Position numbers and translations under genes: made by a program
The notes under the pieces: generated by a model
Seen by the model: the letters and a program-made list of their open reading frames with translations, nothing else
What the model was told of the DNA's origin: nothing
Database searches by the model: none
NCBI GenBank assembly: GCA_002437665.1
Contig: DJQW01000001.1
Coordinates: forward strand, 488,684-552,683
Length of the DNA: 64,000 nucleotides
Source: Alphaproteobacteria bacterium UBA6376
Lineage (GTDB): Bacteria > Pseudomonadota > Alphaproteobacteria > Rs-D84
Direction of reading: 5' to 3'
In this document: positions 24,658 to 33,951 of the stretch, one piece after another
Numbering within the stretch: the first letter of the stretch is position 1
Layout of the letters: each line of letters starts with the position of its first letter

Positions 24658-25401
24658 ATGCGTATGCGATTGGTTGGATTTTTATGTGTGTTATTGGCGG
24701 GCTGTGGCGGCGGGTTTCGCGCGCCATCTGAATTTACATACGTGCCAACACGCGCGGGCGCGTATCAAATCGCAACATGGCAGAAAATTATAAACACCGC
24801 CCCCGACGCACCAATCTATGTTTTTATCGAAGGGGACGGTCACGCATTTCGCGCAAACGGTCGGCCGTCGTCCGATCCGACGCCACGGGGCACGTTTGTG
24901 CGCAATTTGGCCATGCATACAGACGCCGACAATATCGTCTATATGGCACGCCCGTGCCAGTTTATAATGTCATCGGCATGCACACGTCACGATTGGACAG
25001 ACGGGCGTTTTTCGCCGGCCGTGGTGGACGGTATGGCGGACGCAATATCACAGATTGCAACCACGCACCCCGTCGTCTTGATTGGTTATTCTGGTGGGGC
25101 AATGGTGTCGGGGTTGGTGATTGAACGCCACCCAGAAATCAATGTCCGGCGTTGGATTACAATCGCGGGTGTGTTAAATCACGCAACGTGGACGGCGCAT
25201 TTTGGCGACAGCCCGCTGACCAAATCATTGGATATGACGACATTGCCAGACATTGCGCAAACGCACTATGTCGCCGCCCAAGATACGGTTGTGCCGCCGG
25301 AATTGACACGCCAAATCGCCGCGCCATCGGACATAATCGTGGTGCAGGGCGCAACCCACGATAATTTTGGAAATTTTTCATTTAATTTGTTGACAAAATA
25401 A
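24658..25401 (+). CDS. Alpha/beta-hydrolase-like lipoprotein
   Basis: The 247-aa protein begins with a lipoprotein signal (LLAGCGG, acylated Cys near 14). It contains an alpha/beta hydrolase core: an oxyanion-type FIEGDGH segment and the nucleophile elbow IGYSGGAM (Ser near 147). A late Asp (QDTVVPPE) and His (GATHDN) complete a plausible triad. It is likely an esterase or lipase-like enzyme at the outer membrane's periplasmic face. The start at 24658 is chosen for the signal peptide and the TATGAT 6 nt before it. Confidence 0.7.
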   Translation: MRMRLVGFLCVLLAGCGGGFRAPSEFTYVPTRAGAYQIATWQKIINTAPDAPIYVFIEGDGHAFRANGRPSSDPTPRGTFVRNLAMHTDADNIVYMARPCQFIMSSACTRHDWTDGRFSPAVVDGMADAISQIATTHPVVLIGYSGGAMVSGLVIERHPEINVRRWITIAGVLNHATWTAHFGDSPLTKSLDMTTLPDIAQTHYVAAQDTVVPPELTRQIAAPSDIIVVQGATHDNFGNFSFNLLTK

Positions 25402-25428
25402 TATTTTTGTATTATAAATAGGATTATC

Positions 25429-26166
25429 ATGAACGATATAAATATTATTCCGTTGTTTAAGCAAGACGCGTCCATTTGGGACGATTTTTTGTCTGTACGC
25501 TGTGCGTCAATTCGCGGTGCGTATAACCAGAAATTATCACTGGACGAATGCATGGCCGCGTTAAAGGGGCTGGAATCCGCATGGCGTCGTCGCAAACATA
25601 ACTTTGCATATGCCGCATATGACAATGCCGATATGATTGGCTTTGTCCAAGGGGACTGTATGTCGGGTGTTGCAACGGTTCGCGGCCTGTATGTCCGCCC
25701 AGAATATCAAAAATCAGGAATCGGACATAAATTGTTAAAGAATGCCGAACGCACTGCATGCTTTGGTGCACGTTCAATGGATTTGATAGCGATGATTGGC
25801 GCGATGGATTTCTATAAAAAGTGTGGCTATACGGCATTACGCTTTAACGGCACAGAATTGAACCATTTCGCAAAAGACGCGCCGGATTTTCCGCACTGCA
25901 CAACGTTGCCGTTGTTTTGTGCAACCGCGCAGGTGAAAAACGCGTGCAGTAAAATTGCGCGTGACAACCGCGTGACGTTCAATCATGCGGACATAAACAC
26001 GCTGCACATGCCGGCATACGCGTATTTGGACGTGATGGGTGATATACAGGCATACGGTATCGACAACCGCGTGTTTGTTGGCGCGCATCAGCCCGCGGCA
26101 TATATCGCCAAACAGATGCACCGCGTATTCCAAGAATTTAACACTAAATTGGCCAAGACCAGATAA
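25429..26166 (+). CDS. GNAT family N-acetyltransferase
   Basis: The 245-aa protein has an N-terminal GNAT domain (about 1-140) with VRGLYVRPEYQKSGIGHKLL, containing the Q/RxxGxG/A acetyl-CoA loop. The C-terminal hundred residues are unrecognised. The ATG at 25429 is preceded by AGGA. A methyltransferase gene follows 24 bp downstream, probably co-transcribed. Substrate unknown. Confidence 0.75.
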   Translation: MNDINIIPLFKQDASIWDDFLSVRCASIRGAYNQKLSLDECMAALKGLESAWRRRKHNFAYAAYDNADMIGFVQGDCMSGVATVRGLYVRPEYQKSGIGHKLLKNAERTACFGARSMDLIAMIGAMDFYKKCGYTALRFNGTELNHFAKDAPDFPHCTTLPLFCATAQVKNACSKIARDNRVTFNHADINTLHMPAYAYLDVMGDIQAYGIDNRVFVGAHQPAAYIAKQMHRVFQEFNTKLAKTR

Positions 26167-26190
26167 CAGAACGACAGGGGGAATTTACTG

Positions 26191-27063
26191 ATGCCACGTG
26201 CAAAGAATATGACGTTTGGAACATTGGATATACCGCTGTCGTGCAGTATATTCTTAGAGCCCGCGTTAAAGAAATATAACCGCTATATCGCGCCAATTTC
26301 GCCCGATACCAAACAGTTCGTGCACGAATGGAATCGCGCGCTGATGTCAACTGTGCGCCGTCCTGAATTTAAGCCACTGTTGGGCGAACTGGGCCAGAAA
26401 ATTATTTCCAGAACGGTTGCATCGGACGCATTTCCGGCGAACTGTGTTGATCGCGCCAAAGATGTGCCATTGCAATCATTGCACTATGCAATTCGTTTCT
26501 CGGAAAGTATTAAATTCTTGTCCGAAAAAATCGGTAAATCGGCGGACGGAATAAAGTTTGTGGATTTGGGGTGTGGCCTGTCGCCGATGGCATCGTCAAT
26601 CCAGAATGAATATAATCTGGACACGGCGTATTGCATTGATATGCCCGAAATTATCGATGTGTATGGCACGGTCGCGCATCAGGTGGGTGTCCGCACACCG
26701 CGCAGTATCGATTGGCCCGCGGCGGAAAAAATGGCCCAGAACGGCAAACTGGACACTATCGTTGCCATGGGCGTATTACCATATATTCAGATTGATGAAC
26801 AGGTTCGCCGTCTGAACTTTATCAATAAGTATTTCCAGAATTTTATGTTGGAAATAAAATATAACGCCAGTGCGACATCCGCCGGTTCAAATGTCTTTAC
26901 TGCCGCGCGCCTGCAAAAACTGCGCATGGAAACCGCAAACGCGCATACACTGGAAACCAAGATGATTGAAAACTCGCTGCGTTACCTGCGCCAATTTATG
27001 TGCGCAATGCCGGACAAGCGTTATTTCTTGGAATCAAACCGCAGTTTGTTTTTGTCACGATAA
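26191..27063 (+). CDS. Class I SAM-dependent methyltransferase
   Basis: The 290-aa protein has motif I VDLGCGLSPM (near 126), an acidic motif II around YCIDMPEI and motif IV-like TIVAMGVLPY. The N-terminal 120 residues form a helical region not typical of small-molecule methyltransferases. I cannot choose between RNA, protein or metabolite substrates. AGGGGGAA is the ribosome site. It lies downstream of a GNAT gene, and a strong terminator follows. Confidence 0.65.
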   Translation: MPRAKNMTFGTLDIPLSCSIFLEPALKKYNRYIAPISPDTKQFVHEWNRALMSTVRRPEFKPLLGELGQKIISRTVASDAFPANCVDRAKDVPLQSLHYAIRFSESIKFLSEKIGKSADGIKFVDLGCGLSPMASSIQNEYNLDTAYCIDMPEIIDVYGTVAHQVGVRTPRSIDWPAAEKMAQNGKLDTIVAMGVLPYIQIDEQVRRLNFINKYFQNFMLEIKYNASATSAGSNVFTAARLQKLRMETANAHTLETKMIENSLRYLRQFMCAMPDKRYFLESNRSLFLSR

Positions 27064-27064
27064 T

Positions 27065-27090
27065 AAAAAACGCCCGTGTGGGCGTTTTTT
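27065..27090. terminator. Bidirectional terminator
   Basis: AACGCCC GTGT GGGCGTT with T/A-runs on each side, between convergent genes. Confidence 0.8.
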
Positions 27091-28351
27091 ATAACTGAAT
27101 AAACATATCGGGCTTTTCAGCCAGACGCGTCATCGCGTCATCAACGGTCTTGCGATATTCCAAGAATTTCTTCTTGTCCGCCGCGCCCAGATTGCTGATT
27201 GCGGGCAATTTAACCGTCATAGGATTCACGTGTGCACCATTCTTGATAATTTCATAGTGCAAATGTGGGCCGGTCGACAGGCCGGTTGACCCAACATAAC
27301 CAATCGTTTGCCCCTGACGCACGGTTGTGCCAACAGCAACCCCCTTGGCAAATTTGGACATGTGCGCATACAACGTTTCGTATGACCCGTTGTGACGGAT
27401 TTTTACATAGTTACCGTGCCCGCGGTTGTACCCGCGTGCAACAACGCGACCAGCACCCGCGGCCGGAATTGGCGTACCGGTTGATGCGCGGAAATCAACA
27501 CCCTTGTGCGCACGGGTATAACCCAATACGGGGTGTTTGCGACGACCGGAAAAACTGCTGGTTATTTTGGCATTGTTGATGGGGGTGCGCTTTAATGATT
27601 TGATTGCGCCATTGCCGTCTTCGTCATAGTAACCTGATGTCCCATCTGCCTTGCGGAAACGGTACATTTTAACGTTGCCACGCAGGGCCTCGAACTGGAC
27701 GGCCAAAACGCGACCATTATCGATTTTTTGCCCGTTGGAAAAGTTTTCTTCGTACAAGACCGAGAATTTCTGGCCCGCGCGCACGTCACGTTCAAAGTCC
27801 ATTTCAAACGCCAACAAATCATACACATCGGCCAAGATGCCCGCCGGAATCCCTGCGCGCATACCCGCCAAATAGAAACTGTCGCCATCGGTGATTTCGC
27901 CGCGCTTGTACACAACACGCGTGTCGCGTTCAATATCAACGGTCTTGGCCACCCATGCGCCGTCGTCACCGCATGTCAATTCAACCTGACGCCATGGGGA
28001 CGGAATAACGACGATTTTTGATACGGGCTCACCTTGGGCGGTGCGGACAAATTCAATCTTGTCATTGCCGGCGCGCAACGTTGTCAATGCCGCATCCGAT
28101 TTCAACACGCGCGCGATTGCATCAACATCGTTGTGGGTCAATCCTTGATTTATCAATAATTTGGACAACGTGTCGCCCGACGCAACGGCCACAACATCAC
28201 GACATTCCGCCGGACGTGATTTGATAACCGGACGGCCACTGACATGGCTGGCGATGACGACGATTACTGCCACAACAACCAGAATTGCAGCCAACGCCAC
28301 AACCAGTTTAGACAGTGTGTTTGGGTTCAGAATATCTTTTGCTTTTTTCAT
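27089..28351 (-). CDS. MepM-like M23 metallopeptidase (LytM domain)
   Basis: The 420-aa protein has an N-terminal membrane anchor (about 15-37), a LysM/OapA-like region with VASGDTLSKLL (about 55-65), and a C-terminal M23 domain with HKGVDF (zinc His/Asp) and HLHYE. It is a predicted periplasmic DD-endopeptidase that opens cross-links for wall growth, like MepM/Csd3. The start at 28351 gives a compact N-terminus. A TATAAT 7 nt upstream is shared, as a palindrome, with divergent prmC, so both mRNAs may be leaderless. Confidence 0.85.
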   Translation of the reverse strand: MKKAKDILNPNTLSKLVVALAAILVVVAVIVVIASHVSGRPVIKSRPAECRDVVAVASGDTLSKLLINQGLTHNDVDAIARVLKSDAALTTLRAGNDKIEFVRTAQGEPVSKIVVIPSPWRQVELTCGDDGAWVAKTVDIERDTRVVYKRGEITDGDSFYLAGMRAGIPAGILADVYDLLAFEMDFERDVRAGQKFSVLYEENFSNGQKIDNGRVLAVQFEALRGNVKMYRFRKADGTSGYYDEDGNGAIKSLKRTPINNAKITSSFSGRRKHPVLGYTRAHKGVDFRASTGTPIPAAGAGRVVARGYNRGHGNYVKIRHNGSYETLYAHMSKFAKGVAVGTTVRQGQTIGYVGSTGLSTGPHLHYEIIKNGAHVNPMTVKLPAISNLGAADKKKFLEYRKTVDDAMTRLAEKPDMFIQL

Positions 28352-28358
28352 AAGTGCG

Positions 28359-28366
28359 ATTATAAT
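28359..28366. promoter_or_regulatory. Palindromic ATTATAAT: shared -10 for two divergent leaderless genes
   Basis: The palindrome gives TATAAT on both strands. Its edge lies 6 nt from the prmC ATG (28373) and 7 nt from the M23 ATG (28351). Only 21 bp separate the two start codons. Confidence 0.6.
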
Positions 28367-28372
28367 TGACTT

Positions 28373-29149
28373 ATGAAAATAAATCAAGCATTCACAATCT
28401 TGCAAAATGCCGGTGGTATTCGTGCGGCACGCATTATTACTGAAAATACTAAAAATTTATCGCGTTTTCGTGTGTGGTGTTATGCGCGCAAATTGCGCCG
28501 CGGTATGCCGGTTGCCAAAATTATCGGGCAAAAATGGTTCTATGGCCTGAAATTTCACACAAATCGTCATACCCTTGACCCACGCCCAGATACCGAAACA
28601 TTGGTCGCGGCGGTTATCGCAGATTGCGGAAACGCCACCGCCCCAAACATTTTGGATTTGGGTACGGGCACGGGGTGCATTATTGGTGCGTTGGTGAAAA
28701 ATATTCATGGCGCGCGCGGCACGGCAATCGATATGTCGCGTGGCGCGGTGCGTGTTGCACGCGGCAATATGTACACGTTGGGATTGCGCGACCGCGTGGT
28801 GGTATTGCGTCGCAGTTTTAACAACCCACGTGCCGTCGCGGCAAATGCATTTGATATCATTGTTTCAAACCCGCCATATATCGCGGTGGGCGATACGCGT
28901 GTTGATGCGGGTGCACTGCACGACCCGCGTATTGCACTGTATGCCAAAAATAACGGATTGGCGGCGTACAGCGCGATTGCAAAAAATGCAAAGATCTGGT
29001 TGCGTCGTGGCGGTAAAATATACTTGGAAATTGGGGCGGATCAGGGCATTGCCGTCCGTGACATATTTGCCCGCGCCGGTTGGGATTTTGTCCGCGCCGA
29101 ATGCGATTTGGCGGGCATTGAACGCGTATTGGTTTTTACAATCGGGTGA
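28373..29149 (+). CDS. prmC: Peptide chain release factor N5-glutamine methyltransferase
   Basis: The 258-aa protein has the N-terminal helical domain, DPRPDTETLV, SAM motif I LDLGTGTGCI and the catalytic SNPPYIA. PrmC methylates the Gln of the GGQ motif in release factors. The frame ends in TGA, one of the proofs that TGA is a stop in this genome. TATAAT is 6 nt before ATG. prfA is not adjacent here, unlike in many bacteria. Confidence 0.92.
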   Translation: MKINQAFTILQNAGGIRAARIITENTKNLSRFRVWCYARKLRRGMPVAKIIGQKWFYGLKFHTNRHTLDPRPDTETLVAAVIADCGNATAPNILDLGTGTGCIIGALVKNIHGARGTAIDMSRGAVRVARGNMYTLGLRDRVVVLRRSFNNPRAVAANAFDIIVSNPPYIAVGDTRVDAGALHDPRIALYAKNNGLAAYSAIAKNAKIWLRRGGKIYLEIGADQGIAVRDIFARAGWDFVRAECDLAGIERVLVFTIG

Positions 29150-29152
29150 TTT

Positions 29153-29848
29153 TTATTTGCAACCGCAATCCCCGCCACAGTGGTGACAGCAACAATGATG
29201 TCCGCACCCACCAAAGTAAGGGTTGGATTTTTTCAGTATTTCAATCGTTGAATCAATCCCGTGCCCATGCACAACATACGTTTCGTCGGGCAGGTTCATA
29301 TTTTTAATTTTCTCTATCGTGTCGCGCAGGGCGTGCTCATCGCCCGTCGGGAAATCACAGCGTCCGCATCCATCGCGGAACAACGTATCGCCCGCCAGAA
29401 AAACGCCAAAGTCCGGAAAATAAAACACCATACCACCGGCGGAATGCCCCGGGGCGGACGTCGCAATCATTTTGACGCCGGCCAAAATTTCATACGTGCC
29501 ATCAACTAAATCCATCGGTTGCTTGAAATCGTCGGGAATCTGGGGCATATCAAAGAATTTCAGCAACATATTGCCCCACGTAATCAATCCTAAATCACGG
29601 TGATTCATGTACCACGGAATATCATAATGCGCCGCCAAATCAGGCGCGGCGGAAATATGGTCACTGTGCCCGTGCGTTGCATAAATCGCGCGCAATTTTA
29701 ACCCGCGCCCGTCCAGCAATTTTTCCCAATCGTCCGCACGCCCCCATGCATCAAAAATCACGGCATCCGTGCCACGCGCCACCAACACAGAATTTGTGTT
29801 TTCTGGTGGCATGTGAATGATTTCAAAACGTACTTCGTTATTTTGCAT
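29153..29848 (-). CDS. MBL-fold hydrolase (glyoxalase II-like) with Cys/His-rich tail
   Basis: The 231-aa protein has the metallo-beta-lactamase motif THGHSDH (near 62), GHSAGG, the metal Asp in LAGDTLF and a late HGHG. It fits glyoxalase II-like thioester hydrolases. After the fold comes an unusual tail, GGCGHHCCCHHCGGDCGC, likely metal-binding. The start at 29848 overlaps the end of ftsH by 11 bp, indicating coupling downstream of ftsH. Confidence 0.8.
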   Translation of the reverse strand: MQNNEVRFEIIHMPPENTNSVLVARGTDAVIFDAWGRADDWEKLLDGRGLKLRAIYATHGHSDHISAAPDLAAHYDIPWYMNHRDLGLITWGNMLLKFFDMPQIPDDFKQPMDLVDGTYEILAGVKMIATSAPGHSAGGMVFYFPDFGVFLAGDTLFRDGCGRCDFPTGDEHALRDTIEKIKNMNLPDETYVVHGHGIDSTIEILKKSNPYFGGCGHHCCCHHCGGDCGCK

Positions 29849-31739
29849 TCTTTTTCGCACGTGGTTTGGCCGTCTTTTTCGCGGTCGCTTTTTTACCATA
29901 GACGATTTCGCGGATTTCGTCGCCCGTCAATGTTTCGCGTTTCAACAGTTCGTTTGCCAAACGTTCAACGGTCTTTTTATTTTTGACCAACAACTTGGTC
30001 GCATCCGCATGTGCCGTGTCCAGCCATACCTTGATTTCATTGTCAACCAATTCGGCGGTCTTTTCAGACGCACTTTCCAGCGCACTGCTGCGGCCAAAGT
30101 TTGTAATCTGGTTTATCGCCGCCAAACCAACGCGTTGTGACAACCCCGCCGTCGTGATGGAATAGCGCGCCAGACGCGTCGCCATGGCGATATCGCTTTC
30201 TGCGCCGGTGGTGATTTTGTCCGCGCCAAAGAACACTTCTTCGGCACTGCGCCCCGCCAATGCGATGGACAGGTTTGCGCGAACCTCTGCAATCGTCATG
30301 GACACCTTGTCATCAATCGGCAGGTGCTGAACCATACCCAGTGCACGCCCACGTGGAACGATTGTCGCCTTGTGTATCGGGTCGGTAATGTCAGAATACA
30401 TCTGGCTGACGAATGCATGTCCGGCCTCGTGATATGCGGTCAATTTAATGTCTTCGGGGCGCATCTTGCGTGTTTTGCGCGGGCCCATCAGGATTTTATC
30501 GCGGGCCTCTTCAACGTCGGCGTGTGCAATCGCCGTGCGACCATTGCGCACCGCGTGCAAGGCGGCCTCGTTCAACAGGTTTTCCAAATCCGCACCCGAA
30601 AAACCGGTTGTGCCACGGGCGACATCTTGGATGTTCACGTCGTCGCCAACCTTTATCTTTTTCGCATACAAATCCAATATTGCGCGACGTCCCGCCAAAT
30701 CAGGCAGTTCAATATACACCTGACGGTCAAAACGCCCCGGACGTAATAACGCCGAATCCAACATATCAGGACGATTTGTCGCGCCAATCACGATAATGCC
30801 GGTATCATTTGCAAATCCGTCCATTTCAATCAGTAATTGGTTCAGCGTCTGTTCGCGGTCTTGGTCATTGTATGAACCGGTGCTGCGACGTTGACCGATT
30901 GCGTCGATTTCATCAATAAACAAGATGCACGGCGCATTACGTTTTGCCATTTCAAAGATTTCTTTGATTTTCGCCACGCCCAGCCCGACGATAATACCGG
31001 AAAAATCACTGCCAGATGCGGCAAAGAACGGAACGTTTGCCTCGCCCGCGATGGCGCGCGCCAACAATGTTTTCCCCGTCCCCGGTTCACCCGACAGCAA
31101 CACCCCGCGTGGCACACGTGCACCAACAGCGGTGAATTTTTCTTTGTTTTTCAGGAAATCCACAACCTCCATCAATTCCTGTTTTTCGGAATCAATGCCC
31201 GCCACATCGGCAAAGGTTGTCTTGGGCTTGCCCGTGGTGATTTTTGTCGGATTTTGTTGCGCCAGTCCGCGCGTAATACCACCCGCGCCGCCACGCATAC
31301 CGCGGAATAACCACCACAAGAACAACAAACTGATTATAATCGGAAACCATGTCCCCAGATATTCCATCGTCCCCTTGGACGCATCGATGGAAATGGATGT
31401 CCCATTCGCGGCCAGTTTCGACAGCAATTCTGGGTCATAAGTAATAGTTGCGGTGTATTTCGTGCCGTCTTTCATTGTGCCGGTGGCGTCCGTGCCATGA
31501 ATGGTCATGGTCTGAATGTCCTTGCCCCGACGCAGAACGTCTGAAAACGACAGTTCAACCGGTCGTGTCTGTGTGGTGTTCATACCATTTTGCAGCATTG
31601 CCGATGTTGGCACAGTGCCGCCGCCCATAAAACCGCGCACGCCCATCGCAATGAACAGCAGGGCGAAAATAATCGCGAATATGGATGCGCCATCACGGCG
31701 TGATTTACTGAAATTACGTTTATTTTGTTGTTTTTCCAT
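29838..31739 (-). CDS. ftsH: ATP-dependent zinc metalloprotease FtsH
   Basis: The 633-aa protein has two N-terminal membrane helices flanking a periplasmic domain (about 15-125). A AAA+ module follows with Walker A GEPGTGKTLLA, Walker B ILFIDEIDA and SRH ATNRPDMLD, then the zinc site HEAGHA. It degrades misfolded and short-lived membrane and cytosolic proteins. The ATG at 31739 follows AGGACAAG. The start overlaps the tilS end by 20 bp, the classic tilS-ftsH pair. Confidence 0.95.
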   Translation of the reverse strand: MEKQQNKRNFSKSRRDGASIFAIIFALLFIAMGVRGFMGGGTVPTSAMLQNGMNTTQTRPVELSFSDVLRRGKDIQTMTIHGTDATGTMKDGTKYTATITYDPELLSKLAANGTSISIDASKGTMEYLGTWFPIIISLLFLWWLFRGMRGGAGGITRGLAQQNPTKITTGKPKTTFADVAGIDSEKQELMEVVDFLKNKEKFTAVGARVPRGVLLSGEPGTGKTLLARAIAGEANVPFFAASGSDFSGIIVGLGVAKIKEIFEMAKRNAPCILFIDEIDAIGQRRSTGSYNDQDREQTLNQLLIEMDGFANDTGIIVIGATNRPDMLDSALLRPGRFDRQVYIELPDLAGRRAILDLYAKKIKVGDDVNIQDVARGTTGFSGADLENLLNEAALHAVRNGRTAIAHADVEEARDKILMGPRKTRKMRPEDIKLTAYHEAGHAFVSQMYSDITDPIHKATIVPRGRALGMVQHLPIDDKVSMTIAEVRANLSIALAGRSAEEVFFGADKITTGAESDIAMATRLARYSITTAGLSQRVGLAAINQITNFGRSSALESASEKTAELVDNEIKVWLDTAHADATKLLVKNKKTVERLANELLKRETLTGDEIREIVYGKKATAKKTAKPRAKKNAK

Positions 31740-32691
31740 GTCTTGTCCTAAAACTTGTTTTTGCACCTTCGGGAACGATTAAAATCCGATTGCCCAAACG
31801 CCGTACGGTACAGTGTCCCAGCGTAAATTTGCAATCGCCACCCAGATAACTTAGTGCGCGACGCAATGAATTCAAGCGCGGCTGATAATTGTCCCCCCCA
31901 ATTTGTTGAATCAGTGTTCCAATAAACTTTAACCTAATATTGTCGTCTTGGTCAAACAGAAAAGAATCAAGAAACATCGCGCGACGTCCATTTTTTACCG
32001 TCGCAACCAAATCTGCAACGTTTGTTTCAATCGCATCGCGCACGCGGTTCAGGTTATTGATGGCCAATAAAATGCGTTCGTCCGAAATACCCAATGCGTC
32101 CGCCATCAGATGTCGATTCTGGCGAATGCGTACGCGGGTGTATTTTGCGTCGCTGTTCATTGCATCGGTGCAATATTTAATGCCGTTGTCGTCACAGTAT
32201 TGCTTTAATTCACGCCGCCATACATTTAACAGCGGGCGCACAATTTTAACCCCATCGCGCATTGTCACAGGCCGCATCGCCGCCAGACCAGATAGACCAC
32301 TGCCACGTCCCAGATTCATCAAGAATGTTTCGATTTGATCGTCGGCCTGATGCGCAACCAGTAACGCGTCCACATTGTTTTCGCGACAAAAATCCGTCAT
32401 CATTTTGTATCGGGCACCTCTGGCGGCGGCCTCCAACCCCGTGGTGGGCTTGTCCCCCGTCCATTCAAACACGTGGCATTCAATTCCCCGCGCGGCGCAC
32501 AGGCCTTGGACATATTGGGCCTCGGCCGCGGCCACATCGCGCAGGCCGTGATTCACATGCAACGCGATTGGGCGCAACCCCATATCCGCCAGCCAGCACA
32601 GCAAACACACAGAATCCACGCCACCACTGACCGCCACCGCCAATTTTTGGCCTGAAAATTCATTCATAAATTTAATAAATTTCTGGTTCAT
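31720..32691 (-). CDS. tilS: tRNA(Ile)-lysidine synthase
   Basis: The 323-aa N-type ATP pyrophosphatase has the P-loop AVSGGVDS near residue 20 and HVNHGLR. It converts C34 of tRNA-Ile(CAU) to lysidine so that it reads AUA. At 323 aa it is at the short end; the C-terminal substrate-binding domain of long TilS forms is largely missing. It is translationally coupled to ftsH. Confidence 0.92.
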   Translation of the reverse strand: MNQKFIKFMNEFSGQKLAVAVSGGVDSVCLLCWLADMGLRPIALHVNHGLRDVAAAEAQYVQGLCAARGIECHVFEWTGDKPTTGLEAAARGARYKMMTDFCRENNVDALLVAHQADDQIETFLMNLGRGSGLSGLAAMRPVTMRDGVKIVRPLLNVWRRELKQYCDDNGIKYCTDAMNSDAKYTRVRIRQNRHLMADALGISDERILLAINNLNRVRDAIETNVADLVATVKNGRRAMFLDSFLFDQDDNIRLKFIGTLIQQIGGDNYQPRLNSLRRALSYLGGDCKFTLGHCTVRRLGNRILIVPEGAKTSFRTRHGKTTK

Positions 32692-32709
32692 TATGGGGAC
32701 ATTTTATGC

Positions 32710-32715
32710 TATAAT
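32710..32715 (+). promoter_or_regulatory. -10 box of the LOG-family gene
   Basis: TATAAT 26 nt upstream of ATG 32742, with AAAGGG between; it sits in the 50-bp divergent gap with tilS. Confidence 0.55.
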
Positions 32716-32741
32716 TCGCAAAAATAAAGGGAAAAAGAAAC

Positions 32742-33299
32742 ATGAAACATGAATTGAAATCTATCGCGGTTTATTGCGGTCATGAATTTGGTACGGAAAC
32801 GGCATTTGCGCGTGACGCGGCACTGGTCGGCGAAATGTTGGGCCGTAATGGTATTCGTATGGTATTTGGTGGTGGCGACGTGGGCCTGATGGGCGCGGTT
32901 GCAAATGGTGCACTGGACGCCGGCGGTGATGTCGTGGGCGTTTCCACACATAACGTTGTTGCCAAACAAGAACCCGTGCACGCGGGCGTTCATGTTCAGG
33001 TGGTCGATGGCGTCAACGAACGCAAACAGCGCATGTATGAACTGTCCGATGCGTTTATCATTTTGCCAGGGGGAATTGGCACATTGAATGAATTGACCGA
33101 CATTATGACGATGCAGCAAATTGGCGAAACGAAAAAGCCACTGTTTTTTTTGAATACGGACAATTTCTGGGCCCCATTTGCGCGCCTGTTTGTCCATATG
33201 CAGAATTGTGGTTTTATTGAAAATATTCACGATTACGATATCCGTATCGCCAGTACGCCTGCGGATTTGGAATCAGAAATTAAAAATTATCAGAATTGA
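32742..33299 (+). CDS. LOG family (TIGR00730) nucleotide 5'-monophosphate phosphoribohydrolase
   Basis: The 185-aa Rossmann protein has GGGDVGLMGAVA and PGGIGTLNELTDI, the two signatures of the LOG/YvdD family. Members release bases from nucleoside monophosphates or hydrolyse cytokinin ribotides. AAAGGG is the ribosome site. The stop overlaps the end of the convergent DUF167 gene by 10 bp. Confidence 0.88.
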   Translation: MKHELKSIAVYCGHEFGTETAFARDAALVGEMLGRNGIRMVFGGGDVGLMGAVANGALDAGGDVVGVSTHNVVAKQEPVHAGVHVQVVDGVNERKQRMYELSDAFIILPGGIGTLNELTDIMTMQQIGETKKPLFFLNTDNFWAPFARLFVHMQNCGFIENIHDYDIRIASTPADLESEIKNYQN

Positions 33300-33523
33300 A
33301 TTACCTTGTCGCGGGCGGACGCGCCGCGAACAATCTGAATGCTGGTCTTGGGTACGTCAAAGTGCGCGGCCAGCATTTTTATTACCGCCGCATTTGCCGC
33401 ACCATCGGCGGGCGCGGCGGTTGTGTGCACACGCAACATGCCATCGGGTGCAATTTCCACCCGATTTTGGCGCGCCCGCGGAATCACGCGAACATTAAAA
33501 GTCCGTTTTGAATCGTTCATCAC
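33290..33523 (-). CDS. DUF167 (YggU) family protein
   Basis: The 77-aa protein has the DUF167 pattern: N-terminal VRVIPRARQN, central APADGAANAAVIK, and VRGASARDKVI near the end. The role is unknown; the family is often next to YggT or biosynthetic genes. The start overlaps the HIT gene end by 29 bp, so the two are co-translated. Confidence 0.88.
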   Translation of the reverse strand: MMNDSKRTFNVRVIPRARQNRVEIAPDGMLRVHTTAAPADGAANAAVIKMLAAHFDVPKTSIQIVRGASARDKVIQF

Positions 33524-33842
33524 TCATAATATGCAAATGAAAGTGGAATACAGATTGACCCGCGCCCGCACCGGTATTGGCAACAACGCGGAAATTACCA
33601 TTCAGTCCCAACGTGTCAACGGTGGCGCGCACCGCGCCCCAGAATCCGCGCTGTAATTCGGCCGGTGCATTCGCGGTAAAATCATAAATGTCGGTATATG
33701 CCCCGCGTGGAATGACCAAAACGTGCGTTTTGGCGCGTGGGTTGACGTCACAGAACGCCAGCGCGTATTCATTGCTGTACACCTGTTTGCATGGGATTTG
33801 CCCGCCCAAGATTTTCGCAAAAACATTGTCAGAATTATACAT
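33495..33842 (-). CDS. HIT family nucleotide-binding protein
   Basis: The 115-aa protein has the C-terminal histidine triad HFHLH and the N-terminal FAKILGGQIPCKQVY of the HINT branch. HINT proteins hydrolyse AMP-lysine and similar phosphoramidates. AGGGGGAAA is the ribosome site. Operon with DUF167. Confidence 0.9.
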   Translation of the reverse strand: MYNSDNVFAKILGGQIPCKQVYSNEYALAFCDVNPRAKTHVLVIPRGAYTDIYDFTANAPAELQRGFWGAVRATVDTLGLNGNFRVVANTGAGAGQSVFHFHLHIMSDERFKTDF

Positions 33843-33899
33843 ATTTTCCCCCTGAATTTATTCCACCAGCATATTATACGATAATTGCAAAATCAAGTA

Positions 33900-33927
33900 T
33901 TGAAATCGCGCCCAAACGCATTATATA
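33900..33927 (+). promoter_or_regulatory. Candidate groESL promoter
   Basis: TTGAAA, 16-nt spacer, TATATA, about 24 nt upstream of groES. TTGAAA also suits a heat-shock sigma -35. I see no CIRCE inverted repeat, so HrcA control is not supported. Confidence 0.4.
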
Positions 33928-33951
33928 TACGTGGAACAAGGAGAATTTAAT

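Noticed and set aside
33841..33951. CIRCE/HrcA operator upstream of groESL
   Set aside because: No TTAGCACTC-type inverted repeat is present; only a TTGAAA/TATATA promoter is visible.
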